Assembly (NCBI GenBank): GCA_046291875.1
Contig: JBKBSF010000008.1
Coordinates: 1-64,000, forward strand
Reading direction: 5' to 3'
DNA length: 64,000 nt
Source of the DNA: SKVR01 sp046291875
GTDB lineage: Bacteria > Bacteroidota > Bacteroidia > Bacteroidales > UBA7960
A program made the translations under genes and the position numbers. The notes beneath the pieces are model-generated. The model made no database searches and was not told where the DNA came from. It worked only from the letters and a program-made list of their open reading frames with translations. Positions 17,827-27,892 of this stretch are shown here, in pieces (position 1 is the stretch's first letter; each line of letters opens with the position of its first letter).

Positions 17827-19854
17827 CTATCTCCAGAACCTCAGCAGCAGCACTTCTGCCATCAGGCAGGCCAGGGCCAGCCAGAGGAAGATCTTCCAGA
17901 GTTGGCGTCCGCCGGTAAATTGCTCCAGCTGGCGTACCCACGACACATTACCTGGTTCGAATACTACAGCATTGGGCTGCCCCGACAAAAGGCGCTCTAT
18001 CTCTGACATACTGTAACTCTCCAGTCTTGATTCACGTCGGTCGTAGTTGAATGCCATGCTGTGCAACACCTGATCGTCGAGCATGAGCAGGTAATGGCCC
18101 GCCTGGTGTATCTGCCCATGCAGCAACAAACGGGTGGAATTGGCCGCCAGGCGGGTTTCGGGAATGACTTCATTGTTCTCGCCACGGATGTGCAGCAGAT
18201 GGTTCATCCCTTGCAGAGGCTGTCTGAGCTGAAACTGATCGTCGCGCCCCAGCACCATATACAATGGATCGCGAGAGGCGCTGTGCAACCCTATGTTGTA
18301 GAGGGTGGGCACAAACATGGCATGTCTTGGGAAATTGCTGAACCCATCATTTGCCGGAACCACCGACACATATACCTCCCCCTGCCCTGCAGGTGCAGAA
18401 ACGAAGAAAGGATTGCCGTTCTGCAGGGTCATCATGTCGAGCTGACGGCTGGCAGTGGGGCGCGAAAGCACAAAGTGGCTGCTTACCCTGGGGAGATCAA
18501 TATTTTCCGGAATGCGGTCGAACACACCGGCATAGATGGGATGCAGCTCGTTGAAAGATGCCACCCGGGTTGCAGCAGTATCCAGCGCTGTAAAGGTACC
18601 CAGTCCCAAAGAGCCCAGAAAGCTGTTGTAAGATGGCAGTTGAGCCCGCTGCGAAGGAAAAACTACCAGTTTGCCTCCCTCCTCCACAAAACGGCGCAGC
18701 TCGAGGGCCAGGCCATCACCGATGGCTTCCAGCCCATCCAGCACAATGAGATTCTGGCCGGCAAAGGTGGAAAAATCGACCGAACCCACCTGCTGCCGGG
18801 TGAATACAAAAGTAGTGTCGCGCCCCAGCAGTGCCTGCAAAAAAGGATTGGGGGTACCTGTACCAATGGCAAGCACCGGTATCTTTTCGGTAAGCCGAAA
18901 ACTGAAATACATGCGGTCATCGAACAATACAGGAAAATCAGTGAGTTCCACCCAACCTTGCTGCAACGAATTGCTTCCCAGGGTAAATCCCATGGACACT
19001 TCGGCCTGGCCACCGGGGGTGGCATCGAAAGTGGCAACACTGCGCTGGCTGCCATTCACAAAAAGGCGAAGAGGCTGATTTTGCAATGACTCCGGCGTAT
19101 CGTTTACAACCCTCACTTTCAGTTGCACCAGCTGGCCACTCATGCGAACCGGGTTTTCAATCCAGACAGAATCGATAAACACATTGGCAGGGCGATCAGC
19201 CTGCACGGGCAGAAAAAAATGGCGAATCAGGGTATCGGGTGCCAGAGATGAGAAATCAGAAATGATCTTTTGAAAATCGCTCACCACAAAAAGCCAGGAG
19301 TGTTCTCTGTGTGCCGAGAGCAATTCGCGCTGGCGCTCCACCACCTGCCCCAAAGGGCGATGCACTGCACTGAAATCGACTTCCTGGAGCATGGCAAGAA
19401 ATTCTTCACGGCTTACCAGGCGCTGATGGCGCCCTTCAAAATCGTTGGTAAGCAGCATAAACCGGTCGGTGGGCTGAAAATAGGAAACAATCTCAGAAGC
19501 AGCAATCCGGGCCTGATCCAGCAGCGTACCCCGCACTGAGGTTGCTTCCATACTGAAGGAATTGTCGATATAAATACTCACCTGCTGCGAATCTCCCGCG
19601 GGTGCTCCGCTTTCTGACGGCAAGTAAGGCCGGGCAAAAGCCATCACCAGGAAAACAATGGCCAGGATCCGCATCAGAAGCACCAGCAGATGCTTCAATC
19701 GCGCCTGCTGATGGGTTTCATCGCTGATCTGCTCCAAAAACCTGATGCTGGGAAAATATACCTTCCGAAAACGACGAAACTGAAAAAGGTGAATAATTAC
19801 GGGGATGCTGACAGCCAGCAATGCAAACAAAAACCAGGGATATACAAAACTCAT
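17827..19854 (-). CDS. BatA N-terminal-domain / VWA-domain membrane protein
   Basis: This is a 675-residue membrane protein. It starts with the double-transmembrane BatA-type N-terminal domain: YPWFLFALLAVSIPVIIHL, then a short cytoplasmic loop FRRFRKVYFPSIRFLEQI, then a second helix at about 54-76. A von Willebrand factor A domain follows, with the MIDAS motif D97-N-S99-F-S101. A long middle region with beta-rich segments and a glutamine-amidotransferase-like LIVLDGLEAI..GLALELRRFVEEGGKLVVFP segment comes next, and a final membrane helix at the extreme C-terminus. Proteins of this layout are widespread in Bacteroidota and often sit near bat/moxR clusters, but no moxR or other bat gene is adjacent here. 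Role inferred: envelope-associated metal-dependent protein interaction; exact function unknown. Confidence 0.88.
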   Translation of the reverse strand: MSFVYPWFLFALLAVSIPVIIHLFQFRRFRKVYFPSIRFLEQISDETHQQARLKHLLVLLMRILAIVFLVMAFARPYLPSESGAPAGDSQQVSIYIDNSFSMEATSVRGTLLDQARIAASEIVSYFQPTDRFMLLTNDFEGRHQRLVSREEFLAMLQEVDFSAVHRPLGQVVERQRELLSAHREHSWLFVVSDFQKIISDFSSLAPDTLIRHFFLPVQADRPANVFIDSVWIENPVRMSGQLVQLKVRVVNDTPESLQNQPLRLFVNGSQRSVATFDATPGGQAEVSMGFTLGSNSLQQGWVELTDFPVLFDDRMYFSFRLTEKIPVLAIGTGTPNPFLQALLGRDTTFVFTRQQVGSVDFSTFAGQNLIVLDGLEAIGDGLALELRRFVEEGGKLVVFPSQRAQLPSYNSFLGSLGLGTFTALDTAATRVASFNELHPIYAGVFDRIPENIDLPRVSSHFVLSRPTASRQLDMMTLQNGNPFFVSAPAGQGEVYVSVVPANDGFSNFPRHAMFVPTLYNIGLHSASRDPLYMVLGRDDQFQLRQPLQGMNHLLHIRGENNEVIPETRLAANSTRLLLHGQIHQAGHYLLMLDDQVLHSMAFNYDRRESRLESYSMSEIERLLSGQPNAVVFEPGNVSWVRQLEQFTGGRQLWKIFLWLALACLMAEVLLLRFWR

Positions 19855-20401
19855 AAAATCCTGAATGATTGATTTTTATATTCAAACAACAAAAATATCC
19901 TAAACAAAAGTAAGCTTATTTGAGCAAATGCAACCTCAAAGACAAGGGGGTGCATTACATTTTATGGATTATTAAACTGTCGGATTTTTTTCTTCCAGAA
20001 CCACAGACTACCGGCAACCAGGGAACGGAAATTTGCACTGAGGCCCAAACCAGCTGTTTTCAGATTTTTTCAAAAAAAAAGGTCAGCCATTAAACAGCTT
20101 GCGATATCTGGGGTTATATATCGGAAACGCCGTAAACACGAAAAGTTTCTTCCGTTCTTGTAATTATTTATACAAAATCACTACAAAGTAATAAGACAAA
20201 CTGCTCAGGAAGTAAACCCCAATTTTAGGACAATAGCATTACGGGGGAGTAATTCAGGCCAGATTTTCCGACTGTTTCGTGTACAGATTGCCAAAACAGC
20301 CATTCACCTGCCTATATCCGCTGCTTACCGACAATGATTTTCAGGGCAGATGTCTTCCAGCTAATTTCGCAACATCATCCAAAAAAAGAAAAAAAATAAT
20401 C
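19855..20401. other. Divergent intergenic region with two weak promoters
   Basis: This 547-bp region lies between the minus-strand BatA/VWA gene and the plus-strand efflux operon. It is AT-rich. A minus-strand TATTTTTG -7 element (19890-19897) faces the BatA/VWA gene. A plus-strand TAATTTCG (20362-20369) with TTTT 20 nt upstream is a near match for the tolC-like gene, about 30 nt before its ATG. No RNA gene or further structure was recognised. Confidence 0.4.
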
Positions 20402-21760
20402 ATGTTTAGCACAATAAGTAACCACACCATTTTGATTGTTTGCATCCTGTTATTGTCAGGGACTGAGCTGGCCGGGCAAACCCCCGAACCCATGCAGGTG
20501 AGTTTAGACAAAGCCCGGCAACATGCCCTTGAGCACAACCTGGAGCTGCAGAATGCAAGGGCAGATGCACGCATTGCACAGCGCAGAGTATGGGAGATCA
20601 CGGCACAAGGATTGCCTCAGGTGAGTGGATCGGTAGGCTACCAGTATTTTACCGATATCCCAACCAACCTTATCCCTGCAGAATTCTTCGGAGGACAGCC
20701 CGGCGAATTTGCCGAGGTGCAGTTTGGTACAGAGCAAAACCTGTCGGCAAGCCTTAACATAAACCAGTTGATTTTCGATGGGAGCTATATCGTGGGTTTA
20801 CAGGCTGCACGTATTTTCAGGGAGTTGTCGGAAAGGATCTTCACTCGCTCGGAGATCGAAACCCGCAGTATGGTAACTGAAACCTACTACATGTGCCAGG
20901 CTACGGATCAAAACCTGGAGATTATGCGCCAGAACCTTACCAACCTGGAAAAAACCCTCTTTGAAACCCGCAAGATGTTTGAAGCCGGTTTTACCGATGC
21001 TATCAATGTGGATCAGCTCAGACTAACGGTTGCCAACCTTAAAAACACCATTGCCAACATGGAACGGCAAAGGGAACTTAGTTTTAACCTGCTGAAGTTT
21101 CAAATGGGGTTGCCCCTGGATACCCCCATCGAATTGACCGATAAGCTGGAAAGCCTTTTTGCATCGCTCTCCCTGGAAACCCTCGCGGTGGAAGAATTCG
21201 ACCCCTCCCGCCACATCGACTTTCGTATCCTGCAGTCGCAGGAGCAGATGCAGCTCATGGCCATGCGCCGCGAGTGGAGCTTTTACCTGCCCACTGTGAG
21301 TGCCTTTTACACCCGCCAGGAGAATGCATACCGCAACGAGTTCAACTTTTTCCAGAGCAGCCAGCCCTGGTACCCTACCTCGTTGGTGGGGGTTAACATC
21401 AACATCCCCATCTTTTCGTCGGGGATGCGCTCATCGAGGGTGCAACAAGCCCGTCTGGAGCTGGAGAAGGCCCGAAACAATACCCTGCAGGTAGAGCAAT
21501 CGCTGCGTTTGCAGCAGCAGGAGGCGCTCTCGGGCATCAAAACAGCCCTTGAAAAGTATAGCAACGAGCAGGAGAACCTGCAACTGGCCGAGAGGATCTT
21601 CAACCGCACCCGGATCATGTTTCGCGAAGGATTGGCCTCCAGCCTTGAACTCACACAGGCCAGCGATCAGTTTATCAGCACACAGGCCAATTACATCAAC
21701 GCGATGTTTGAACTGCTCAATGCATCCAATAAGCTCGACAAGGCCATGGGCCGTTTGTAA
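20402..21760 (+). CDS. TolC-family outer membrane efflux protein
   Basis: This is the outer membrane channel of a tripartite efflux pump. From ATG 20402 the product is 452 residues and begins with a typical signal peptide, MFSTISNHTILIVCILLLSG, ending around ELAGQ. The longer frame from 20279 would put about 41 residues in front of the signal peptide and lie upstream of the putative -7 element, so it is rejected. The mature protein shows the OEP-family layout: two long alpha-helical hairpin repeats (ALEHNLELQNARADARIAQR near the start, and later an LELTQASDQFISTQANYINA helix) separated by beta-barrel strands. It is the first gene of a three-gene operon with the adaptor 40 bp and the permease about 1.3 kb downstream. 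Substrate is unknown. Confidence 0.92.
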   Translation: MFSTISNHTILIVCILLLSGTELAGQTPEPMQVSLDKARQHALEHNLELQNARADARIAQRRVWEITAQGLPQVSGSVGYQYFTDIPTNLIPAEFFGGQPGEFAEVQFGTEQNLSASLNINQLIFDGSYIVGLQAARIFRELSERIFTRSEIETRSMVTETYYMCQATDQNLEIMRQNLTNLEKTLFETRKMFEAGFTDAINVDQLRLTVANLKNTIANMERQRELSFNLLKFQMGLPLDTPIELTDKLESLFASLSLETLAVEEFDPSRHIDFRILQSQEQMQLMAMRREWSFYLPTVSAFYTRQENAYRNEFNFFQSSQPWYPTSLVGVNINIPIFSSGMRSSRVQQARLELEKARNNTLQVEQSLRLQQQEALSGIKTALEKYSNEQENLQLAERIFNRTRIMFREGLASSLELTQASDQFISTQANYINAMFELLNASNKLDKAMGRL

Positions 21761-21800
21761 GAAATCACAAAGTAAAAAACCATAAAAGGAATACCTTATC

Positions 21801-23036
21801 ATGATTACCACACAAAAACTCCTGACAGAAGTACCTTTCCGCAATAACAAGAACCTTCACCGCAATATGTTTTCCATCCCCGGCATGTTGCTGATCGCTC
21901 TGATCGCAACTGCAATGATGGGCCTGAGCTCGTGTGGGCAGGGACAAGGCAGCGCTGCCAACTCCGATGCAGAGCAGATCCGCAGCCAGATCAGCCAGTA
22001 CAACGAACAGATACTGGAGCTTACCCAGAAAGTATCGGATCTGGAGCGGGAGCTGGAAGCCCTGGGCGAACGCCCACGAAACCGTGCCCGCATTCCTGTT
22101 TCGCTCACCACCCTTGATCTTGAGCCCTTTGACCACTTCTTTAAAGTAAATGCCAGTGTAGAGGCAGTACAAACGGCCATGATCAGTCCTGAAGCCAGCG
22201 GACAAATCCGACAGATTGCAGTAACCAAGGGACAAAAGGTAAACCGTGGCCAGGTGCTCGCCCGCCTCAACACATCGGTGATTGAAAACAACCTCAGCGA
22301 ACTGAAAACCTCACTGCAACTGGCTCAAACCGTTTTCGAAAGACAAAAAAGCCTCTGGGAGCAGGAGATCGGCAGCGAGATACAGTTTCTGGAAGCCCGA
22401 AACAATTACGAAAGTTTGCAGGCAAGAGTAAGAACCCTGGAATCGCAACTGGAGATGTCGGTAATGCGGGCCCCCTTTGATGGTATAGTGGATGAAATCT
22501 TTGCCAAAGAGGGAGAGCTGGCCATGCCGGGTTCACGCATCATGCAACTGGTAAATCTAAGCCAGATTTTTATCAACGCCGATGTTTCCGAAACATTCCT
22601 CCCCATGATCAACCCACGCGATCAGGCTATTCTGCGTTTCCCCGCATTTCCTGAGTTTGAACAGCGTGTACCCATACACCGGCTTGGAAATGTTATCAAC
22701 CCTGAGAACAGGACCTTCAGGCTCCAGCTGCTTATCAACAACCCTGGCGAACGGTTCAAACCCAACATGATTGCAAGTATCAGTGTGCGCTCATTTTCTG
22801 CCCCGGAAGCCATCTCCATCCCTTCCATCCTTATCAAACAAGACTTGCAAGGACACTATGTGTATGTAGCAAGGCAATCAGAACAGGATGACCTGGTAGC
22901 ACGCAAAGTTTATATTGAACGTGGATTGGCAGGCGAAGGCACAACCATGGTTCTTGACGGCCTGCAGCCCGGCGACAACATTATCCGCGATGGGCACAAC
23001 CGCGTGAGCGACGGAAGCCTCATTGAGGTGCGATAG
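21801..23036 (+). CDS. RND efflux periplasmic adaptor (HlyD/MFP family) lipoprotein
   Basis: This is the periplasmic adaptor linking the RND permease to the outer membrane channel. The 411-residue reading has a lipoprotein signal ending in the lipobox LSSC, Cys45. The ATG at 21867 (MFSIPGML) would give a more compact signal peptide and is an equally good start. After the Cys there is a coiled-coil segment (about 50-90; QISQYNEQILELTQKVSDLERE is cut here to its first part). Next comes a biotinyl-lipoyl-like half (ISPEASGQIRQIAVTKGQ), a helical hairpin (LKTSLQLAQTVFERQKSLW) and the second lipoyl half (MRAPFDGIVDEIFAKEGE), and finally beta-barrel and membrane-proximal domains. The extra N-terminal coiled coil is longer than in AcrA. 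The operon context leaves little doubt about the role. Confidence 0.92.
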   Translation: MITTQKLLTEVPFRNNKNLHRNMFSIPGMLLIALIATAMMGLSSCGQGQGSAANSDAEQIRSQISQYNEQILELTQKVSDLERELEALGERPRNRARIPVSLTTLDLEPFDHFFKVNASVEAVQTAMISPEASGQIRQIAVTKGQKVNRGQVLARLNTSVIENNLSELKTSLQLAQTVFERQKSLWEQEIGSEIQFLEARNNYESLQARVRTLESQLEMSVMRAPFDGIVDEIFAKEGELAMPGSRIMQLVNLSQIFINADVSETFLPMINPRDQAILRFPAFPEFEQRVPIHRLGNVINPENRTFRLQLLINNPGERFKPNMIASISVRSFSAPEAISIPSILIKQDLQGHYVYVARQSEQDDLVARKVYIERGLAGEGTTMVLDGLQPGDNIIRDGHNRVSDGSLIEVR

Positions 23037-23117
23037 CCATTGCCGCTTAAGTTTTTATCCACACAAATCAAAACATTGCCTTAAGTTGGTTTTTCAACCT
23101 GCAAGATTTTTCAACCC

Positions 23118-26100
23118 ATGAGCGAAAATACATCCAAACAAATAAAATTCAGGGAGTTCAAGCTTACCACAGCTGCCCTGAAAAACAAGAACACCATCTT
23201 CCTGATTACCTTCCTCTTTGGAATATTTGGCACTGTTTCTTATTTATCTCTACCCAAAGAACTTTTTCCAGATGTGGTAATCCCCACCATCATGGTGCAA
23301 ACCGTTTATCCGGGCAACCCTCCCATCGACATCGAAAACCTTATTACCCGACCCCTGGAAAATGAGATCAATACCATCTCGGGCATTAAAAGGTTATCCT
23401 CTTCCTCTACCCAGGACAACTCCAGCATTTTTGTGGAGTTCCAGACCGATGTCGACATCAAAGCTGCACTACAGGACGTAAAAGATGCCGTAGACCGCAC
23501 CAAGGGAGACCTGCCAGGCGACCTTCCGGCTGATCCTTTTGTGCTTGACATCGACTTTTCTGAATTCCCCATTATCAATATAAACCTTTCGGGCGATTTC
23601 ACCATCAATGAGCTCAAACGTTTTGCCGATTTCCTGGAAGAAGAGATCGAAGCCATCCCCGAGATCTCCAAAGTAGACATTACCGGTATTGATGAGCGGG
23701 AGATACAGATCAATGTTGACCCCATACGCCTGGATGCACTTGAATTGAGCTTCCAGGATATCGAAAATGCCATCCGCTCAGAAAATGTATCCATGGCAGG
23801 CGGATCGCTGCTGTTTGATGACAATACCCGCTGGGCCATCCGCACCGACGGCGAATTTACCGATGTGCGCGAACTGGAGGGGATCATCGTAAAACAGGAA
23901 GGCGGCCATATAGTTTATCTGCGCGACCTTGCCACCATTGAAGATACCCAGGCTTACCCCACCAGCTTTGCACGCCTCGACGATCAGCCCGTTGTTTCGT
24001 TGCAGGTAGTAAAGAAAGCCGGTGAAAACCTGCTGTCTGCCACCGACAAAATCTTCGTGGTACTTGATGAGGCCCGAAAATCGGGCAACCTCCCCGACGA
24101 TCTTACCATCACCATAACCAACGACCAGAGCGAGGAGATCCGCAACCAGCTCAGCAACCTGGAGAACAGCGTGATCATGGCCGTAATACTGGTGGTGCTG
24201 GTATTGTATTTCTTCCTGGGCCTCAAGAATGCGCTCTTCGTAGGGATTGCCATTCCTATGTCGATGCTGATCTCTTTTATGGTATTTGGCATTGCCGATA
24301 TCCAGATCAACTTAATCGTATTGTTCTCCCTCATACTTGCCCTGGGGTTGCTTGTGGATAATGCCATCGTGGCGGTCGACAACATTTACCGCTATGTGGA
24401 GCGCGGATTTCCGGTATTTGAAGCCGCCAAACGAGCCATTGGCGAAATAGCATGGCCCATCATCACCTCTACCGCAACTACCCTGTCAGCCTTTCTTCCG
24501 CTGGCATTCTGGAGCGGAATAGTGGGTGAGTTCATGAAATACATGCCCATTACCCTTATCATTGTGCTTGCCTCTTCTCTCTTTGTGGCTCTGGTAATCA
24601 TCCCGGTATTCTCCGAAACTTTCTTCAGCGACAAAGAAGCACAGGAAAAGGAAACCCTGAGCCCTCAGCAACGAAAAGAAAGAAACCGCAACTGGCTTAT
24701 GATAGTGCTTACTCTTACATTTATTGGGGTAATCATTCACTTTCTGGGATCTACCCTATGGGGCAATCTCTTTGTGCTGGCAGCTCTGTTGCTGGGTCTG
24801 GGCTATTTTGTATTCAGGAAGCTGTCTCAGTTTTTCCAGGAAAAGATTCTCCCTTTCAACGAACGTTTGTATGCCCGTACCCTGCGGTTTGCATTGCGCG
24901 GAAAACGTCCTTACTTTTTTGTGGCCGGAACCCTATTGTTCCTTTTTGCATCCATCACGTTCTTTGCTCTGCGCAGCCCCAACGTTTTGTTTTTCCCCGA
25001 CAATGAACCTCAGTATATCAACATCATAGCCGAGTTGCCCATTGGCACCGACATTATGGAAACCAACCGGCAGGTGCGGATCATCGAAGATCATGTGGAG
25101 GAGATCATTGCCCCCTACAGGCATATCGTGAAATCGGTACTTACTACCGTTGGACGTGGTGCTGTGGGTGAGTTCGAAATGGCTTCGGGCGACACACCCA
25201 ATCGTGGCAGAATTACGGTTACCTTCATTGAATTCGAAAACCGCCAGGGTCTCAACACCAATGATATCATGGCGGAGATCAGCGAAGGGTTGCTGGGCAA
25301 TTATGCGGGGGTCGAGTTCAATATCTCCAAGAACCAGAATGGCCCTCCCACAGGCAGCCCCATCAACCTGGAGATCTCCGGGCGCGATTTCGATCGCCTT
25401 ATTGCCGTTACCGAAGATATACAGCAGCGTATCGAAGCATCAGGAATAGAAGGGATTGAAGGGTTAAGGATGGATCTTGACACTGATAAACCAGAGATTG
25501 TTGTGCGCATCGACCGCGACATGGCCCGCAGATTTGGCCTTTCAACCTACTCCATTGCCAATAACATTCGTACGGCTTTGTTTGGCTTGGAGGTATCCAG
25601 TTTCAAGATTGGGGAGGAGGAGTTCCCTATTCAGCTGCGCCTGAAGGAAGAATATCGCAACAATCTGTCGGCACTGATGAACCAGCGCATCACTTTCCGT
25701 AGTCAAAGCACAGGTCAGTTGATGCAGGTACCCATTTCGGCTGTGGCTTCGGTAGAATACGGCAAAACCTACGGATCGGTAAACCGGATCGGCCTCAAAC
25801 GGGCCATTACACTTTCTTCCAATATCCTGCCGGGATACAATCCCACCCGCATCAACCAGGAGATTCGCGAATTGCTTGAAGATTATCAGATGCCCGACGG
25901 ATACGCCTATGCTTTTACCGGCGAGCAACAGGAGCAGGATGAAGCCAGGGTATTCCTGATTACGGCTTTGATGATTGCCGTTTCACTCATCGGTCTGATC
26001 CTGGTTACCCAGTTTAATTCGGTATACAAACCCTTTATCATCATTGGCAGTGTAATATTCAGCACGGCAGGTGTATTCTTTGGCCTGGCCCTGTTCAACA

Positions 26101-26591
26101 TGGAGTTTATTATCATCATGACGGGAGTGGGGATCATAAGCCTGGCAGGGGTTGTGGTAAACAACGCCATCGTACTGATCGACTATACCGATTACCTTCA
26201 GGATCAAAAAAAGGCAGAACTGGGCATCCCCGACAACCGCTATCTATCGCCTGAGGATTCACTTGCCTGTATACAGCAAGCGGGAGAAACCCGTTTTCGC
26301 CCGGTGGTTCTTACGGCCATTACTACTGTACTGGGCCTGATACCGCTGGCCGTTGGGCTCAATATCAACTTCGTAACCCTGATGACCCGTCTGGATCCGC
26401 AGATCTATTTCGGAGGCGATAATGCCGCTTTCTGGGGGCCCATGTCCTGGACAGTGATCTTCGGACTTACCGTAGCCACTTTTCTCACCCTGGTAATTGT
26501 TCCGGCAATGTACCAGATCATCCTTACCACCATACGTAAGGCAAAGATTATGCTGCATGGTAGTGAAAAGGTGTTTGCCCAGCCCGACTAA
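23118..26591 (+). CDS. RND-family efflux permease (AcrB-like)
   Basis: This is the inner membrane proton-driven pump of the tripartite system, 1157 residues. It has the RND layout: TM1 at about 25-45, a large periplasmic porter domain, TM2-6, a central cytoplasmic loop, TM7, a second porter domain and TM8-12. The TM4 signature reads LGLLVDNAIVAVDN. The first of the two proton-relay aspartates of AcrB is present and the second is Asn, closer to the single-Asp pattern of some metal-type RND pumps. The loop between TM6 and TM7 contains an additional hydrophobic pair (about residues 524-572: WLMIVLTLTFIGVIIHFLG and LFVLAALLLGLGYFVF), so 14 membrane segments are predicted. It is the third gene of the operon. 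Substrate (drug, detergent, metal) is not deducible. Confidence 0.93.
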   Translation: MSENTSKQIKFREFKLTTAALKNKNTIFLITFLFGIFGTVSYLSLPKELFPDVVIPTIMVQTVYPGNPPIDIENLITRPLENEINTISGIKRLSSSSTQDNSSIFVEFQTDVDIKAALQDVKDAVDRTKGDLPGDLPADPFVLDIDFSEFPIININLSGDFTINELKRFADFLEEEIEAIPEISKVDITGIDEREIQINVDPIRLDALELSFQDIENAIRSENVSMAGGSLLFDDNTRWAIRTDGEFTDVRELEGIIVKQEGGHIVYLRDLATIEDTQAYPTSFARLDDQPVVSLQVVKKAGENLLSATDKIFVVLDEARKSGNLPDDLTITITNDQSEEIRNQLSNLENSVIMAVILVVLVLYFFLGLKNALFVGIAIPMSMLISFMVFGIADIQINLIVLFSLILALGLLVDNAIVAVDNIYRYVERGFPVFEAAKRAIGEIAWPIITSTATTLSAFLPLAFWSGIVGEFMKYMPITLIIVLASSLFVALVIIPVFSETFFSDKEAQEKETLSPQQRKERNRNWLMIVLTLTFIGVIIHFLGSTLWGNLFVLAALLLGLGYFVFRKLSQFFQEKILPFNERLYARTLRFALRGKRPYFFVAGTLLFLFASITFFALRSPNVLFFPDNEPQYINIIAELPIGTDIMETNRQVRIIEDHVEEIIAPYRHIVKSVLTTVGRGAVGEFEMASGDTPNRGRITVTFIEFENRQGLNTNDIMAEISEGLLGNYAGVEFNISKNQNGPPTGSPINLEISGRDFDRLIAVTEDIQQRIEASGIEGIEGLRMDLDTDKPEIVVRIDRDMARRFGLSTYSIANNIRTALFGLEVSSFKIGEEEFPIQLRLKEEYRNNLSALMNQRITFRSQSTGQLMQVPISAVASVEYGKTYGSVNRIGLKRAITLSSNILPGYNPTRINQEIRELLEDYQMPDGYAYAFTGEQQEQDEARVFLITALMIAVSLIGLILVTQFNSVYKPFIIIGSVIFSTAGVFFGLALFNMEFIIIMTGVGIISLAGVVVNNAIVLIDYTDYLQDQKKAELGIPDNRYLSPEDSLACIQQAGETRFRPVVLTAITTVLGLIPLAVGLNINFVTLMTRLDPQIYFGGDNAAFWGPMSWTVIFGLTVATFLTLVIVPAMYQIILTTIRKAKIMLHGSEKVFAQPD

Positions 26592-26849
26592 CATCCTGGT
26601 CTCTTAAAACACCTCAGGCTGTTTTATAAAGTCTGTCCACCCTCCGGTTGCTGAACTGGTCAAGTTCCAAAACCTGATTGCCGATCAGAGTTTTGCTTGA
26701 CGGGTTCAGCTCCGGTTTTTTCATTCTTCATACATCCTGTTTTTTGCTTTTTTTTCTGAAGGAAGTGTTTTTCTGCCTTAGAATCACCAAATTTGCAAGC
26801 ACCCATATCAGAACCACTCTTCACCCCCTGATTAACAAAACAATACCTT

Positions 26850-27881
26850 ATGATTGAAGATGTGCATGCAGAAGTATTTATCAGGCTAAGCAATGAACAA
26901 CCTTTGTTTGATGTTCGCTCACCCTCCGAATATGCCCATGGCCATATCCCCGGGGCAATCAATCTGCCCTTGTTTGACGATGAGGAACGCCGCAAGGTGG
27001 GTATACTTTACAAGAATGCAGGCCAGGAAGCAGCAATACTGGAAGGCCTGGGATTTGCCGGAAAGAAATTGCAGCAGCTGGTAAAAAAGGCCCGTCGTTT
27101 TGCACCAGGCCGGAAAATACTTCTTCACTGCTGGCGTGGAGGGATGCGTTCGGAAAACATGGCATGGCTGCTGTCGTTGGCAGGATTTGAGGTAACCTTG
27201 CTGCAGGGTGGATACAAAGCCTACCGCAGTTACATCAGAGAGTGCTGGAAAAGGCCCGCCCACCTTATTGTAGTATCAGGAAAAACAGGTTCGGGTAAAA
27301 CAGAGATTCTGAGCCTCCTGGAAAAACAAGGCCATCAGGTGCTCAACCTGGAGTCCCTTGCACATCATAAAGGCTCTGCATTTGGGGCACTGGGAGAGAG
27401 CACCCAACCTACCAGCGAACAATTTGAAAACAACCTGGCAGCTCTTTGGCTCAATTTCGATCTTACAAAACCAGTATGGATGGAAGATGAAAGTCGCTTT
27501 ATCGGAAAGGTAAACATACCCGACCCACTTTTCAGCCAGCAACAGGCTGCTCTTACGCTTTGCCTCGACATTCCGCGAATGCAACGGATCCAACGCCTGG
27601 AGAGGGATTACGCATCCTTTCATCCCGATATACTGGCCGAGTCTATTTTAAAAATAGAGAAAAGGCTTGGAGGCCAGCATGCAAAAACAGCTCTCACGGC
27701 CTTATACCAAAATGACATCTCCGCTGCCATCGAAATTGTGTTGCAGTTTTACGACAAGACCTACTCTTTCGACCTGAAAAAGAAAAACAGCTCAACAATC
27801 TTTCACATACACTCCGATACGGGCGATGCTTCTGTAAATGCACGAACGCTCCTGGATACTGCCCGGCAGTTTTTATCGTAA
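26850..27881 (+). CDS. selU: tRNA 2-selenouridine synthase
   Basis: SelU (MnmH/YbbB) replaces sulfur by selenium in 2-thiouridine at the wobble position of Lys, Glu and Gln tRNAs, using selenophosphate. The 343-residue product has an N-terminal rhodanese domain (DVRSPSEYAHGHIPGA, residues 21-36) with the catalytic loop HCWRGGMRS containing Cys94. Its C-terminal P-loop domain has GKTGSGKT at 144-151, as in the family. The length matches bacterial SelU (about 350-365). The next gene starts 11 bp downstream and encodes a NifS-SelD fusion that should supply the selenophosphate, so the pair forms a complete selenium-to-tRNA route. No selA, selB or tRNA-Sec was seen in the window. Confidence 0.95.
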   Translation: MIEDVHAEVFIRLSNEQPLFDVRSPSEYAHGHIPGAINLPLFDDEERRKVGILYKNAGQEAAILEGLGFAGKKLQQLVKKARRFAPGRKILLHCWRGGMRSENMAWLLSLAGFEVTLLQGGYKAYRSYIRECWKRPAHLIVVSGKTGSGKTEILSLLEKQGHQVLNLESLAHHKGSAFGALGESTQPTSEQFENNLAALWLNFDLTKPVWMEDESRFIGKVNIPDPLFSQQQAALTLCLDIPRMQRIQRLERDYASFHPDILAESILKIEKRLGGQHAKTALTALYQNDISAAIEIVLQFYDKTYSFDLKKKNSSTIFHIHSDTGDASVNARTLLDTARQFLS

Positions 27882-27892
27882 TACACCCAGCT

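Noticed and set aside
18061..19089. 342-codon plus-strand frame
   Set aside because: Antisense shadow of the BatA/VWA gene.
26592..26849. Possible terminator or promoter between the efflux operon and selU
   Set aside because: AAAAC...GTTTT at about 26607-26626 is a weak 5-bp stem without a good T-tract, and no TAnnTTTG element was found.
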